64,000 nucleotides of DNA from Chryseobacterium flavum. Lineage in GTDB: Bacteria > Bacteroidota > Bacteroidia > Flavobacteriales > Weeksellaceae. The notes beneath the pieces are model-generated. The model did no database searches and was not told the DNA's origin. It worked only from the letters and a program-made list of their open reading frames with translations. Position numbers and translations under genes: made by a program. This document shows positions 17,218-26,230 of the stretch, one piece after another (the first letter of the stretch is position 1; each line of letters begins with the position of its first letter). Location: assembly GCF_003385595.1 (NCBI RefSeq), contig NZ_QNUE01000009.1, forward strand, positions 100,181-164,180. The letters run 5' to 3'.

Positions 17218-17225
17218 CAAATATA
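17218..17225 (-). promoter_or_regulatory. -7 box for the GNAT gene
   Basis: TATATTTG on the minus strand, exact TAnnTTTG. Start of transcription near 17212, about 17 nt before ATG 17195. Confidence 0.6.
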
Positions 17226-17367
17226 GTTATAATCTGATTGGATATTCTTCAATAAACCACATGATATAATTGCGTGGCAGCGAAGGATATTTTACAGGAT
17301 ATAGTCCAGATCTTTTTCAAAAAACACTATCTTTCAAAAGAAAATTCCAAATATTCCGTTTAATTCT

Positions 17368-17375
17368 TAAATTTG
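17368..17375 (+). promoter_or_regulatory. -7 box abutting a start codon (probable leaderless mRNA)
   Basis: TAAATTTG lies only 4 nt before ATG 17380. With the usual spacing, transcription would begin at or next to the A of the start codon. Confidence 0.55.
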
Positions 17376-17379
17376 GCTA

Positions 17380-17823
17380 ATGCGAAAGAATCTTTATTTC
17401 ACCATTATATTATTTTCCCTTACCAGTTGCTATACGTACCAGGTAAAAAAACAAGCAGATCCGGCAGCTGACAATAAGCTTGCTAATAACGCTTCTCCGC
17501 AAATGAAAAATACAGCAGGATCTCAAAACCCAAATGCACAACAGGCTCCTGTTCCTGTCAATATCCAGGAAAAACTGTCACCCAATAAAAATGTAAAAAT
17601 TGATGTTGACGGCAAGAGCTATAAAATAATCGTTGACCGTTGGGAAAGTGACAGCCTGGTTGCACACCCTGTTCATCAGCCTAAAAAGATCCTGAAATTC
17701 CATAAAAACCAGATCAATGGCGAGAGAATTGCAGAAAAACGCTTCTCACAACCCATCGCTGATATTATTACGGTTGCTGCTTATGCCGGAATTGCTGCGA
17801 CAGTGTGGTTCCTTCTCCGTTAA
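17380..17823 (+). CDS. Lipoprotein with C-terminal membrane segment, unknown
   Basis: 147 residues. A lipobox LTSC puts the lipidated Cys at about residue 17. Then a Pro/Asn/Gln-rich linker (30-60), a small beta domain around KIDVDGKSYKIIVDRWESDS, and a C-terminal hydrophobic helix (ITVAAYAGIAATVWFLL). Lipid anchor plus membrane helix is an unusual double attachment. No family recognised. Its mRNA is probably leaderless. Confidence 0.7.
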   Translation: MRKNLYFTIILFSLTSCYTYQVKKQADPAADNKLANNASPQMKNTAGSQNPNAQQAPVPVNIQEKLSPNKNVKIDVDGKSYKIIVDRWESDSLVAHPVHQPKKILKFHKNQINGERIAEKRFSQPIADIITVAAYAGIAATVWFLLR

Positions 17824-17975
17824 TTTTAACTTTTTTCAGAATATTTTTATTAGTAAAATTTCAATCCTCATCATTTAAAAGATTCCTCTGCCTGGTCCCC
17901 GAAGCTTCCGGACCTGGAGCATGTGAAATTTATTTTTCCTTTGGGTGATTGCAGGAATTCATCAATAAAAACAAA

Positions 17976-18000
17976 AAGCATCATTCAAACAATGATGCTT
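17976..18000. terminator. Intrinsic terminator
   Basis: AAGCATCATT / AATGATGCTT, 10-bp stem with a CAAAC loop. The same stem core recurs in the terminator at 30808-30843. It separates convergent genes. Confidence 0.75.
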
Positions 18001-18031
18001 CTTTATTTCTCAGGCTGCTACTCTATTTCAA

Positions 18032-19279
18032 CTATTCATACTTAGAAAAATCAACGGCAAATATACAACGGTTCACCTGGCTGCCATTCTGAGCCCCGGC
18101 ATTGGGTTCATATTCCGTGAGACTCCATAAATATCCGTAAGTGGCTTCATAATAGAGGGATTCCGCACCATACGGCCAACGGTAACGTACCGTATCATCA
18201 GCTCCATCGGTATACCGTGCCAGCCTTGCATTGGACCCATAAGAATTGCTTGGCGACCCGGTACAGGAAAGCCATGTCCTGTTTCCTTTCCGGAATACCC
18301 CCTGGATACCATGGGCATGGTTATCCGCAAAAAGGCTGTTTTTAGGCGCTACAGTAACAATCCCTGAATTCTGCATCATTCCGCTGGCATCCACAGGAAA
18401 GCCAAATACTTTAGGTACAATGGATGCATCAGCACTGCCGGCATAGTACTGACCCGTCCAGAGCTGTGTCCCTTCCTCATTAACCTGTATGGTGGAAAAA
18501 GGGCTGGCATTATTGATCTGCTGATATCCCGTCTGAGGCAATATATACCGGTAATTGAAGGCATATAAATTCCCGCTGGCATCTTTACCACATTTGCCAC
18601 TGGTAGTGTCACCTGTGCTTACTTCAATAATTTTATCCAGATCAAATATCCTGACACCCAGGTTTGTACTGCTGAGGTAAATCTTCCCTTTAAAATAGGC
18701 AATCCCACCGGCATGCACTTTCAGTGGAGCGTAAGTACCATATTGGGTATAGGTAGTGGTACCAGTCGGAATATTCGGCTGCACCAGCAGGATATGCCGG
18801 TAGGTAAGGTAAGTAGCTGAACCTGGACTGATATCAATCAGCGTAATGCGGGAACCTTTAAATTCAGCATCATCTTTTGCATACCAGCTCACCAGCAGGT
18901 AACGCACCCCATTCCTGGTAAATCCTGCAATACCCTGCGGACGCCAGATGGATGTGGTTTCATCATCCGTATTCCAACGGATCCCCCTTACCCTGTTTTC
19001 TTCCGGGATATTGAATCCGTAGACCTCAGTATAAGAATTTCCGCCAATCGCCTGCCGGTTTTTATTGACCTGCGCAGGATTTAAAAAGCTGAAGCCAGAG
19101 CTGATATACGTACTGGTATCCACATAAGCATTAACGCTTACCTCTTCAGCCGTTCTGCCTGTATTAAGTTTTGAAGGACGTTCTTCCTCCGCTGAAACAG
19201 AAGCAATGTCATTATTCTGACATCCGGTGCCCGCTACCGTAAGCATGAGCATCCACACAAGTAATTGTTTTCGAATCAT
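18032..19279 (-). CDS. Lipoprotein, beta-propeller-like secreted protein
   Basis: 415 residues. Signal peptide with lipobox AGTGC (Cys about residue 20). The mature part has repeated short segments ending in TLIDIS, IRIFDLDKI-type strands and blocks such as GGIAYFKGKIYLSST, consistent with a beta-propeller of a secreted binding protein. RPQGIAGFTRNG and HAHGIQGVFRKGNRTWLSC look like repeated blades. No catalytic residues are evident. It is monocistronic, with the terminator at 17976-18000 downstream. Function unknown. Confidence 0.7.
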   Translation of the reverse strand: MIRKQLLVWMLMLTVAGTGCQNNDIASVSAEEERPSKLNTGRTAEEVSVNAYVDTSTYISSGFSFLNPAQVNKNRQAIGGNSYTEVYGFNIPEENRVRGIRWNTDDETTSIWRPQGIAGFTRNGVRYLLVSWYAKDDAEFKGSRITLIDISPGSATYLTYRHILLVQPNIPTGTTTYTQYGTYAPLKVHAGGIAYFKGKIYLSSTNLGVRIFDLDKIIEVSTGDTTSGKCGKDASGNLYAFNYRYILPQTGYQQINNASPFSTIQVNEEGTQLWTGQYYAGSADASIVPKVFGFPVDASGMMQNSGIVTVAPKNSLFADNHAHGIQGVFRKGNRTWLSCTGSPSNSYGSNARLARYTDGADDTVRYRWPYGAESLYYEATYGYLWSLTEYEPNAGAQNGSQVNRCIFAVDFSKYE

Positions 19280-19457
19280 AGTTAGTTTTCAGGGGTGTAA
19301 CAAGGTTGAATACATTTTGATAATTTGTCAATCGCCCACGAAACTATCGGATTCCATTTTTATTCAGATCACCTTAACATTAAATCTGTATTAAATTTAT
19401 GCATTACACTTCCCTATCAGCCATCTTAACAAAGGCTCAACACCTCATGACTGCTGA

Positions 19458-20432
19458 TCAGAAGTTGAGTAAATTGAACGTAGAGGTTAAGCCAATACTC
19501 AATCTTTTGCCAAAGCTGTCCCCACTGTCTTTAACATTAAAAATATCATTACCCTGAACCACAATTCCCAAAACAGGATTCCTGACCCCGGAAACTTTAT
19601 CCTGCTTCGTTAAAAAAACGATTCCACCCACATTAGAGACCGGTTTTTCTTTTCCCATATTGTTTGCATAATAGACCGTAAAACCAATCTTGAACCTGTC
19701 TTTATTCTCTTCTTCTTCGGAAGTAAGATAGGTGTAGGCCAGCCTCAGGGGTATGGTATTGTATTCCCTGTACTCACCGGTTTTGGCATTCAGCTTACTA
19801 CCGGCCTCTCTCTGACCACTGAAATCCGGACTATTCATTAAGGTAAAATCTTTTATCTCAATATCATCCAGATCATCATAATTACTGGTATTGCTGAACC
19901 CGACGATAGAGGTTACAAGATGTTTTCCTTTAAACAGCATATTATAATTAAAGGTTACAGAATGGCCTTTAAAGGTAAATTTATCTATCTGCTGGTCATA
20001 GGGATTTACCGGTTTATATAATACGTGTTTCTTCAGGGCAAATTCATATTCAACGGAATAAAAATCAAAAAAGGAACTGGTACTGTTCATCGACTTATCC
20101 GAGAAAAGCCCTAACTGATTAAATCCTAATTTATAATTGGAATTAACATTAAAATCACCCCCGGAAAATAGTTTGGACACTCCTCCGGACGGTTTTCCCT
20201 TCACCGTAAAAGTAAAGTATTCTGAAGGCAGAACACGGGTCTTATTTTTTAATGCTAAAATAGCCTTCAGCTGTAAACTTTCATCTGATGTATTGACATT
20301 TCCCAATAAAATATCATGGGTAACATTCATATTATTATTCACAATTTCCACTCCGTCTGAGGTCTGTAACAAAGACTGGGAACTGATATGGGATCCCCAT
20401 AACAAAACAATAAAAAAAGCGATCTTTTTCAT
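19458..20432 (-). CDS. Secreted or outer-membrane beta-rich protein, unknown
   Basis: 324 residues with a signal peptide (1-18, ending SHISSQS). Alternating hydrophobic strands, an aromatic C-terminus (STFNLLNF) and many Asn/Ser/Lys turns suggest a beta-barrel or beta-sandwich at the outer membrane. No specific family. Its start overlaps the stop of the small gene upstream by 4 nt (ATGA), so the two are translationally coupled and probably work together. Confidence 0.6.
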   Translation of the reverse strand: MKKIAFFIVLLWGSHISSQSLLQTSDGVEIVNNNMNVTHDILLGNVNTSDESLQLKAILALKNKTRVLPSEYFTFTVKGKPSGGVSKLFSGGDFNVNSNYKLGFNQLGLFSDKSMNSTSSFFDFYSVEYEFALKKHVLYKPVNPYDQQIDKFTFKGHSVTFNYNMLFKGKHLVTSIVGFSNTSNYDDLDDIEIKDFTLMNSPDFSGQREAGSKLNAKTGEYREYNTIPLRLAYTYLTSEEEENKDRFKIGFTVYYANNMGKEKPVSNVGGIVFLTKQDKVSGVRNPVLGIVVQGNDIFNVKDSGDSFGKRLSIGLTSTFNLLNF

Positions 20433-20746
20433 GACTCAAGCAGTGTTTTTATGTTATACGATATGGTTCCTATCCCATTGCTTATTTTACAGGATATATT
20501 TTTAACCGTTTTCTGATCAATCCTGATTTCGAGATCTGCTTTTGCCCCGTTTATTCCCCTGGCTATAAGAACAAAATTAATATCATGATCGGTAGGAAAA
20601 TCCGGCAGACTTCTCTGTAAATACAATTGCCCGTCCGCTGTTTTTCCTTTTCCCCATAATCCTACCGGATGCCCTTCAACCGTAACCTGGCAATCAAAAA
20701 TGCTTCCCCAGATCAGGATTTTTAAATCAATGTTGTGTGTTTTCAT
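20429..20746 (-). CDS. Small cytoplasmic protein coupled to the beta-rich protein gene
   Basis: 105 residues, no signal peptide. Beta-rich (LKILIWGSIFDCQVTVEGHPVG-type strands), a possible small jelly-roll or beta-sandwich, with two Cys. It is unrecognised. It is the first gene of a two-gene operon with the 324-residue protein, behind a consensus -7 box 24 nt upstream of its start. Confidence 0.55.
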   Translation of the reverse strand: MKTHNIDLKILIWGSIFDCQVTVEGHPVGLWGKGKTADGQLYLQRSLPDFPTDHDINFVLIARGINGAKADLEIRIDQKTVKNISCKISNGIGTISYNIKTLLES

Positions 20747-20769
20747 CGTGTCATTTGTTTTGGTTTACT

Positions 20770-20777
20770 CAAATTTA
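20770..20777 (-). promoter_or_regulatory. -7 box of the 20429-20746 / 19458-20432 operon
   Basis: TAAATTTG on the minus strand, exact consensus. Predicted start near 20764, leader of about 18 nt. Confidence 0.6.
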
Positions 20778-20949
20778 CACCGCATGTGTTTGCGGGGAAA
20801 TAACACAAAAGGGTACTATTTATGCCCGTGAATTTTACTTTTTGTCATTTTAAAAAGGTTATTTCCGGAATTTCCAATACATTGTCAGCCTGGAATACTG
20901 AGGGTATCCTCTTTTTAAGTATTTTTACATCACAATACAATAATAACAT

Positions 20950-21435
20950 ATGAAAAGACTCATAGTTGCAGGAATCATTACCCTGGGGGGATTTCTAACA
21001 GCAAAAGCACAGTGTAAAAGCGTCTCCGCATTAGCAGAAAATTTTGATACCTGGAAAGACATCAATAAATGCTGGACAGCCAACTCAGGAAAAGCCATGC
21101 TCTATGCCAGCGACAAAAGAATTATATTTTACTCCATGTACAGCCCCGGAGAAAATATGTATTTAGTGACTCCCAAAATTGTACCCGGAACCTACACCCT
21201 CAGCCTTGATATTTCAGACAACGGAGGTGAAACTACACTGGAAGTCTTTTCAGCAGCCAGCCCTTCTGATGCAAAATCATTTGTTACCATCGCCAAACCT
21301 TCCAAAATAACAGGAGAGAAAAAAACATTTACCATTTCTGTAAAAAAAGAAACCCATTTAGGTATAAAAGTCTTACTGAATATCGTGCATCAGGCTGTTT
21401 ACCTGGATAATTTTTCATTGAACCCAAAAAAATAG
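20950..21435 (+). CDS. Secreted beta-sandwich protein (cleaved-adhesin-like), unknown
   Basis: 161 residues. Signal peptide 1-20 (LTAKAQ). The mature part begins CKSVSALAENFDTWKDINKCW and continues with PGTYTLSLDISDNGG and a closing strand VYLDNFSL, the pattern of a galactose-binding-like or choice-of-anchor domain seen in Bacteroidota adhesins and T9SS cargo. It lacks a sorting domain of its own. Monocistronic, ending before a strong terminator. Confidence 0.6.
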   Translation: MKRLIVAGIITLGGFLTAKAQCKSVSALAENFDTWKDINKCWTANSGKAMLYASDKRIIFYSMYSPGENMYLVTPKIVPGTYTLSLDISDNGGETTLEVFSAASPSDAKSFVTIAKPSKITGEKKTFTISVKKETHLGIKVLLNIVHQAVYLDNFSLNPKK

Positions 21436-21666
21436 ATCGTTTTAATTGAGTGATGTGACTGGATTCTGTTTATTCTGTTACAAAAAATACTGATGATTAT
21501 AAATGTAAAAACCACTGCTATTGGGCAATGGTAATACTCTTCTTGCATCAGCGAAATTGTTAGTTGTTCCATGACTCAATCCATTGCCCCGCTGTTTTCG
21601 TAAACTATTTAGCTTTTCCATCATTTATTACTAAAAATATAAAAATTCAAGATTCTTATTAAACAT

Positions 21667-21694
21667 AAAAGCCACTGAATCAGCAGTGGCTTTT
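21667..21694. terminator. Bidirectional terminator
   Basis: AAAAGCCACTG / CAGTGGCTTTT, 11-bp stem, loop AATCAG, T-rich on both strands. It separates the plus-strand 20950 gene from the minus-strand toxin/immunity patch. Confidence 0.85.
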
Positions 21695-21701
21695 ATTATT
21701 A

Positions 21702-22076
21702 CTAAAAAGAAACTTCTCGAATCTCTTTTTGTTCTAAATTATCGTAAAAATAAATGGTAAAATTTTCTATTTTTATCAAGTCAATTATCTGATACATATC
21801 TGATATTAAAATAATTTCTAAAGTAGAAGTATTTATTTTAGCTAAATAAAATCCTGAGTCAAACCATCTTCTTTTAAAACAAGGGATATAAATAAATCCA
21901 TTGTTATATAGTAATGGCCCACCAAACACTTCTTTTTTTATAATGTTTCCATCAATGGACAGCTTACCAACCTCAGGGCATCCTTGACAAATTTCATATG
22001 TGTTTAAATACAAAACTTCTTTTCCGTTTGGGAGCTTTATATTAACGTTAAAACTTAATGGGTTTTCTAATTTCAT
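21702..22076 (-). CDS. Possible immunity protein in a decayed toxin patch
   Basis: 124 residues, no signal peptide, beta-rich with CQGCPEVG near residue 30. It is unrecognised. Just upstream in another frame is an open tail reading SNSVAKAATKMISDKINEIR, the kind of ending seen in polymorphic toxin tips, and the start codon of this gene is embedded in it. That layout (toxin tail immediately followed by a small soluble gene) suggests an immunity role, by inference only. Confidence 0.5.
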   Translation of the reverse strand: MKLENPLSFNVNIKLPNGKEVLYLNTYEICQGCPEVGKLSIDGNIIKKEVFGGPLLYNNGFIYIPCFKRRWFDSGFYLAKINTSTLEIILISDMYQIIDLIKIENFTIYFYDNLEQKEIREVSF

Positions 22077-22152
22077 TGATCTTATCTGATATCATTTTAG
22101 TTGCTGCTTTTGCTACACTATTACTTCCTCACACGCACAACAACACTCTTAT

Positions 22153-22422
22153 TTATGTATAATTATATAAATATATTGTTATAAGAATATATGCTAAAAA
22201 ATTAACAAATACATAAAAAAAACTTAAATGCTTTCTTTTCAATATTATTACCGATAAAATAAAATGCAATAAAATGATAATAGAATAGAAAACCCAAATT
22301 TTATATTGATGTTTTTCACTATTATTTGCATAGCCTAATAAAAAACAGGAAAAATACCAAACAATAATGAAGATTAGCATTAGTAGCATATCAACAAAAA
22401 TATATTTAAGTATTGATTTCAT
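22153..22422 (-). CDS. Small membrane protein, three predicted helices
   Basis: 89 residues with hydrophobic helices at about 7-30, 42-62 and 69-88. It follows a toxin-tail remnant (22431-22570) on the same strand, the usual place for an integral-membrane immunity protein. No family recognised. Extremely AT-rich. Confidence 0.5.
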   Translation of the reverse strand: MKSILKYIFVDMLLMLIFIIVWYFSCFLLGYANNSEKHQYKIWVFYSIIILLHFILSVIILKRKHLSFFYVFVNFLAYILITIYLYNYT

Positions 22423-22430
22423 ATTAATAT

Positions 22431-22570
22431 TTATTGAATAACTGTAACTGTTATATTATACTTTTTCTTCATTTCTTGAATAAAATTATTAATTACCTGT
22501 TTACTACTCCCAACTTTCATAAAGGCTGATATTTTCCTGTATATGATTGCCTGAAAAACATCCGGGCAAG
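22431..22570 (-). pseudogene. C-terminal remnant of a polymorphic toxin-like protein
   Basis: An open minus-strand frame without a start, containing CPDVFQAIIYRKISAF then MKVGSSKQVINNFIQ and KKKYNITVTVIQ, ending TAA at 22431-22433. It lies just upstream of a small membrane protein gene. Its origin as a toxin tip is inferred from position and shape. Confidence 0.4.
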
Positions 22571-22595
22571 ACACTCGCGCAAGAGAAAGGGTAGA

Positions 22596-23009
22596 CTATG
22601 GTAATATAAGTCTATATTTATTTTGGTTTTTCAAACGATAAACATATATTTTATTTGTACTCTTTGTTGAATCAAGTTCAATCTTTATAGGAGTTTTTTT
22701 AACATAATCAATTCCGTCATCATATTCTACTGCTTTTTTCATTGGAAAAGACATGGTAAAGATATATTCATCTTTTTTATTTAGTTCATTATTTCCTTTT
22801 ACATCAATTCCAATATTTTTTAAATCATAATCAGATATAATATATCCAAAACTCTCATGAAAATATGATTTTTTAAAAAGAGAATCGTTAAAAATTTTAA
22901 AATTACATTCACCTACAAATTCAGTCTCTACTTTTTTTTCTTTATTAATGAAATAGAAAATTAAAAGAACAACAAATAATAAAGTTATTACTAAAGTTAG
23001 CTTTTTCAT
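22596..23009 (-). CDS. Membrane-anchored small protein, possible immunity
   Basis: 137 residues with an N-terminal hydrophobic helix (about 4-20) and a periplasm-facing or cytoplasmic soluble part (GECNFKIFNDSLFKKSYF..). Starts 2 nt after the stop of the toxin-like fragment at 23012-23386. The order toxin tip then small anchored protein fits a toxin/immunity pair. Not recognised as a family. Confidence 0.5.
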   Translation of the reverse strand: MKKLTLVITLLFVVLLIFYFINKEKKVETEFVGECNFKIFNDSLFKKSYFHESFGYIISDYDLKNIGIDVKGNNELNKKDEYIFTMSFPMKKAVEYDDGIDYVKKTPIKIELDSTKSTNKIYVYRLKNQNKYRLILP

Positions 23010-23011
23010 AT

Positions 23012-23386
23012 TTAATAATTATGTTTAGGTACAGTAAAATGTGTTTTTGGAGCATTCGGATTACTACTTTGTTTACCATTTTGAAAGTATTGCCAAACTC
23101 CGCCATAATACCACTGAGTAGTTGCCTGACCCGAACCATTAAAATTTACCTTCTTGTTTGTGCCTCTAACATATCCAACATCAGTATCCCTGCTAAACCC
23201 TCTTGCTAATGTTGTACCTTCAGTCATTGGAGCAGCATCAGGATTATTAGAATTACAAGTATTCAAAAATAATATTCCTTTTGAAATATCTGCTTTTGGA
23301 TCCGGTAAATCTGAAATTTTTTTTCCTGGTGTTTGAGAACTATTAGTTTTTCCAATACAATATATTCCTCGTCTCTTATTTATAAG
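23012..23386 (-). pseudogene. Orphan toxin C-terminus, caspase-fold-like
   Basis: A 124-codon open frame with no proper start, directly behind another gene's stop; the first internal ATG is at 23266. It contains SKGILFLNTCNSNNPDA and GTTLARGFSRDTDVGYVRG, resembling the Cys-containing segment (hLhsCnT..A..lA..h...V.a) of caspase-like C-terminal domains in RHS and other polymorphic toxins, then a Gly/Asn-rich tail. Likely a displaced toxin tip. The catalytic His would lie upstream and is missing. Confidence 0.45.
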
Positions 23387-23782
23387 TTATGATTCTGTAA
23401 ACTTTATCCAGATAGTTCTGTAAAAAAATAAAGTAAATAAAATAGTACTAATGATAAAATTAGCAATCGCATCTGTATTAATTATATTTTTTTTACTATA
23501 AACAAAAAGAATATATTCAATGATAAAGCAAGCAAAAATTACACTCAACCATATTTTTTTCTTTTTTAGAGAATAATAAATTGGAAGAGAGAAAAATACT
23601 ATATCAAGAATTGGAAATACTAAAACTATCCATAGATAATAAAACAAATCTTTTCCATTTTTTATATGGAAAACACCCTTTAACATTGTAAAATCATTGT
23701 TTATTATCATTAAGAAAAAATAGAATATTATACATTTTGTAAACAAAAAGATGCATATATTTAAGAATGTAGGTTTTAACAT
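23387..23782 (-). CDS. Integral membrane protein, possible immunity
   Basis: 131 residues from ATG 23782 (MLKPTFLNICIFLFTK), about four hydrophobic helices. The same frame is open further upstream (GEGRTGGQPIRDFSYYPS), which looks like a toxin or RHS-type tail rather than part of this protein, so the internal ATG is preferred. Position between toxin-like remnants suggests immunity to a membrane-active toxin. Function otherwise unknown. Confidence 0.5.
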   Translation of the reverse strand: MLKPTFLNICIFLFTKCIIFYFFLMIINNDFTMLKGVFHIKNGKDLFYYLWIVLVFPILDIVFFSLPIYYSLKKKKIWLSVIFACFIIEYILFVYSKKNIINTDAIANFIISTILFTLFFYRTIWIKFTES

Positions 23783-23967
23783 ATTAATTTCTTTTATAAA
23801 TCGTGATGGATAATAAGAAAAATCTCGTATTGGTTGCCCTCCTGTTCTTCCTTCTCCCATTGTTGGAGGAGAATAACCTTTGATAAGAGCCGTATGGTTC
23901 CTACAAAAGAAGGTGCTTATAACCTCTAATTGTCAGGAACACTCTATAATTTATAAATGATATCCTA

Positions 23968-24124
23968 TTAATCTTCTTTTGTTTTTTCTAACTCAGGATC
24001 TTCTGCATTTCTTATATCTTTAATTCCTTTGCCCATCTGTAGCTGCAACAATAATAACTTCTGCTGTTTTTTCTCCTGTTATTTTCCCTGCTGTCCTAAC
24101 TATTCCATAAATACCAAATTTCAT
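23968..24124 (-). pseudogene. Frameshifted remnant in the toxin patch
   Basis: ATG 24124 opens MKFGIYGIVRTAGKITGE then AEVIIVAATDGQ and stops. A +1 shift continues GKGIKDIRNAEDPELE to TAA at 23968-23970. Together it looks like a broken C-terminal piece of a larger protein. Not recognised. Confidence 0.35.
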
Positions 24125-24248
24125 AGAATTAGCACACTAACATCATAATCACTTAGGTGTAATTGTTAATTGCTTTTTTTATTCCATCAATAGGATGGAC
24201 TATGAAATCTCCAATCCTTGAATGTTGTGACAAAACCTTCTTTTGGTT

Positions 24249-25157
24249 CTAACGTTGAAGCTTCAGGTCCTGTACAACGCTAATATGCTTTGCCTTTACC
24301 GGCTGTCCGAAAAACATTCTGGCTTTAATTTCGAAATCCCCGGCATCACCTGTAGTATAAAACACAGATTCTTCGTTTCTTGAACAACAGGACTCAAGCC
24401 CGGTATGCCGGTTCAGGTATTCTTTTAAACTCCGGGCAACTAAAGGTCCCTGAGAAATAATTCTGATATGACCGGGAACAAACTTCTTAATAACAGGCAA
24501 TAATAAAGGATAATGGGTACATGCCAGCACAATAGCATCAATCTGTTCTGACTGCTGCAGCAGTGCTTCTATATCTTTTTGTACCTGGTAACCGGTCTCT
24601 GCGGTATTGATTTCCCCGCTCTCTACCAATGATGCCCAACGAGGGCAGGCGTGCTGGTATACCGTAATTTCAGGATTAAACTTATTGATTTCAATGGTAT
24701 AGGATTCGGACTTTACTGTTCCGGTAGTAGCCAGGATGCCTATTGAATGAGTTTCTGTATAACGATGTACAATTTCGGTAGTGGGCCTGATGACCCCGAG
24801 CACTTTTTTTCCCGGAGGAAGATCATTTTGCTGGATTGTCCGTAAAGCCCTGGCCGAAGCAGTATTGCAGGCCAGTATGACCAGATTGCAACCCAGTTCG
24901 AAAAGCTTGAATACACATTCCCGGGTATAATTGTACACCGTTTCGAATGATTGTGTGCCATAAGGAGCACGGGCATTGTCTCCTAAATAAATATAATCAT
25001 ATTGAGGGAGCAGCTGCCGGATCTCCTTAAATACGGAGAGACCGCCATAGCCGGAATCAAAAATACCGATAGGGCCGGGCTTAAGTTCTGCTAAAGATCG
25101 GATTTCCTCTTCTGTTACAGTATTTTCAGCGATTTCTTTACTTCCGGTTGCTGCCAT
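24249..25157 (-). CDS. murI: Glutamate racemase
   Basis: 302 residues. Converts L-glutamate to D-glutamate for peptidoglycan. Motifs: PIGIFDSGYGGLSVF (residues 29-43), YLGDNARAPYG, first catalytic Cys C97 in ACNTAS and second C213 in LACTHYPLL. The N-terminus has about 27 residues before the usual family start. The product is cytoplasmic and essential in most bacteria. Normal chromosomal composition, in contrast to the AT-rich toxin patch on its downstream side. Confidence 0.96.
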   Translation of the reverse strand: MAATGSKEIAENTVTEEEIRSLAELKPGPIGIFDSGYGGLSVFKEIRQLLPQYDYIYLGDNARAPYGTQSFETVYNYTRECVFKLFELGCNLVILACNTASARALRTIQQNDLPPGKKVLGVIRPTTEIVHRYTETHSIGILATTGTVKSESYTIEINKFNPEITVYQHACPRWASLVESGEINTAETGYQVQKDIEALLQQSEQIDAIVLACTHYPLLLPVIKKFVPGHIRIISQGPLVARSLKEYLNRHTGLESCCSRNEESVFYTTGDAGDFEIKARMFFGQPVKAKHISVVQDLKLQR

Positions 25158-25270
25158 ATTGCTGTTGCCTGTTCAATTAGTTTTCAGACACTACAAATAT
25201 AACCTGTTTGAAGAAAAAAACCTGCATTTATTCTGCATACAGCTGTGAGGGATATATTTTACCACTTAAC

Positions 25271-25301
25271 AACAGTACCTCAGGTATTTTAAGGTACTGT
25301 T
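25271..25301 (-). terminator. Hairpin downstream of the membrane-protein gene
   Basis: AACAGTACCT / AGGTACTGTT, 10-bp perfect stem with an 11-nt loop, 15 nt past the stop at 25316. The T tract is weak. Confidence 0.55.
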
Positions 25302-25315
25302 GTAATACTGATGAA

Positions 25316-26035
25316 TCATATCGTATTGATCAGTTTTTTTCTGAAAAAGATCAGTAATGAACTGAAAAAGATCAGATAAGCAATATTAAATACCGCTCCG
25401 CCTACCCATCCTGAATAAGGAAGCGGCAGGAGATCTTTTACAGGAATTATAAGTAAGGTCAGGACAAAGGGGGTAAAGAAAGCCATCCACCATGGAAGCA
25501 GGGTTTTATTCAGAACAATACATACGGCAAACGAAATCCAGCCTATTGCCAGAACTCCAATAGCCGATCCCCACGCAATATTCAGCATTTTCATAAAGCT
25601 CTTCCCTGTTTCCAAAAGATAAGGATGCGAAACAGGATCTGTATGATAAACTGCTTTATAGATCTCTCCTACATAAAAAAATACGGCATGGCCTAAAGGA
25701 GATAAGACCGCACCTGTCAGCAAAACCCAATACACAAAAACAGCATATTTTTTTTCCTTATCTTTAAAAAACTGATATACCAGCCAGGTAGCAGGAAGCA
25801 GCAGCGGAGCGGTAAGGGCCCCGATCAAAGCCCCAAACATCAATCTCGGAGTAGATCCTTCAAGCATCAGGGTGGCAAGCTCAATATCTGCCTGGTCTGC
25901 ATACGTTTGTGAAAATAACGGATAATCAGCAGGGTCCGGATCAAATCCGGCCACAAAAATGTCTCCGGCAAGCCAGCATACAGATACTGTTATTGCTGCA
26001 ACAAAAGACCATTTTACTTGGTTTGAATAGTTCAT
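25316..26035 (-). CDS. Multi-helix membrane protein, DUF6796-like
   Basis: 239 residues with about six transmembrane helices. Conserved-looking polar residues inside helices include DIFVAGFDPDP near residue 25 and GHAVFFYVGE near 115. It resembles the uncharacterised DUF6796 family of Bacteroidota. It is divergent from an AraC-type regulator gene 195 nt away, which may control it. No function assigned. Confidence 0.65.
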   Translation of the reverse strand: MNYSNQVKWSFVAAITVSVCWLAGDIFVAGFDPDPADYPLFSQTYADQADIELATLMLEGSTPRLMFGALIGALTAPLLLPATWLVYQFFKDKEKKYAVFVYWVLLTGAVLSPLGHAVFFYVGEIYKAVYHTDPVSHPYLLETGKSFMKMLNIAWGSAIGVLAIGWISFAVCIVLNKTLLPWWMAFFTPFVLTLLIIPVKDLLPLPYSGWVGGAVFNIAYLIFFSSLLIFFRKKLINTI

Positions 26036-26130
26036 AATTTCTAATAATTTATTTTGGTTTTACATTTTGGACCCAATCTCTGTATTATGAGATTACACAA
26101 GTGTTATTAAGAATCATTCTAAATAATTAC

Positions 26131-26138
26131 TATATTTG
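26131..26138 (+). promoter_or_regulatory. -7 box for the AraC-type regulator
   Basis: TATATTTG, exact consensus. Predicted start near 26143, leader of about 88 nt. Confidence 0.55.
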
Positions 26139-26230
26139 TTGCAAAAATAACCTGCAAAACCTGTTTACAAGGTATATAAGAAGGAATAAAAAGTCCGCAA
26201 AAAGGAATTTCTAATCAAAAAAGAAAACAC

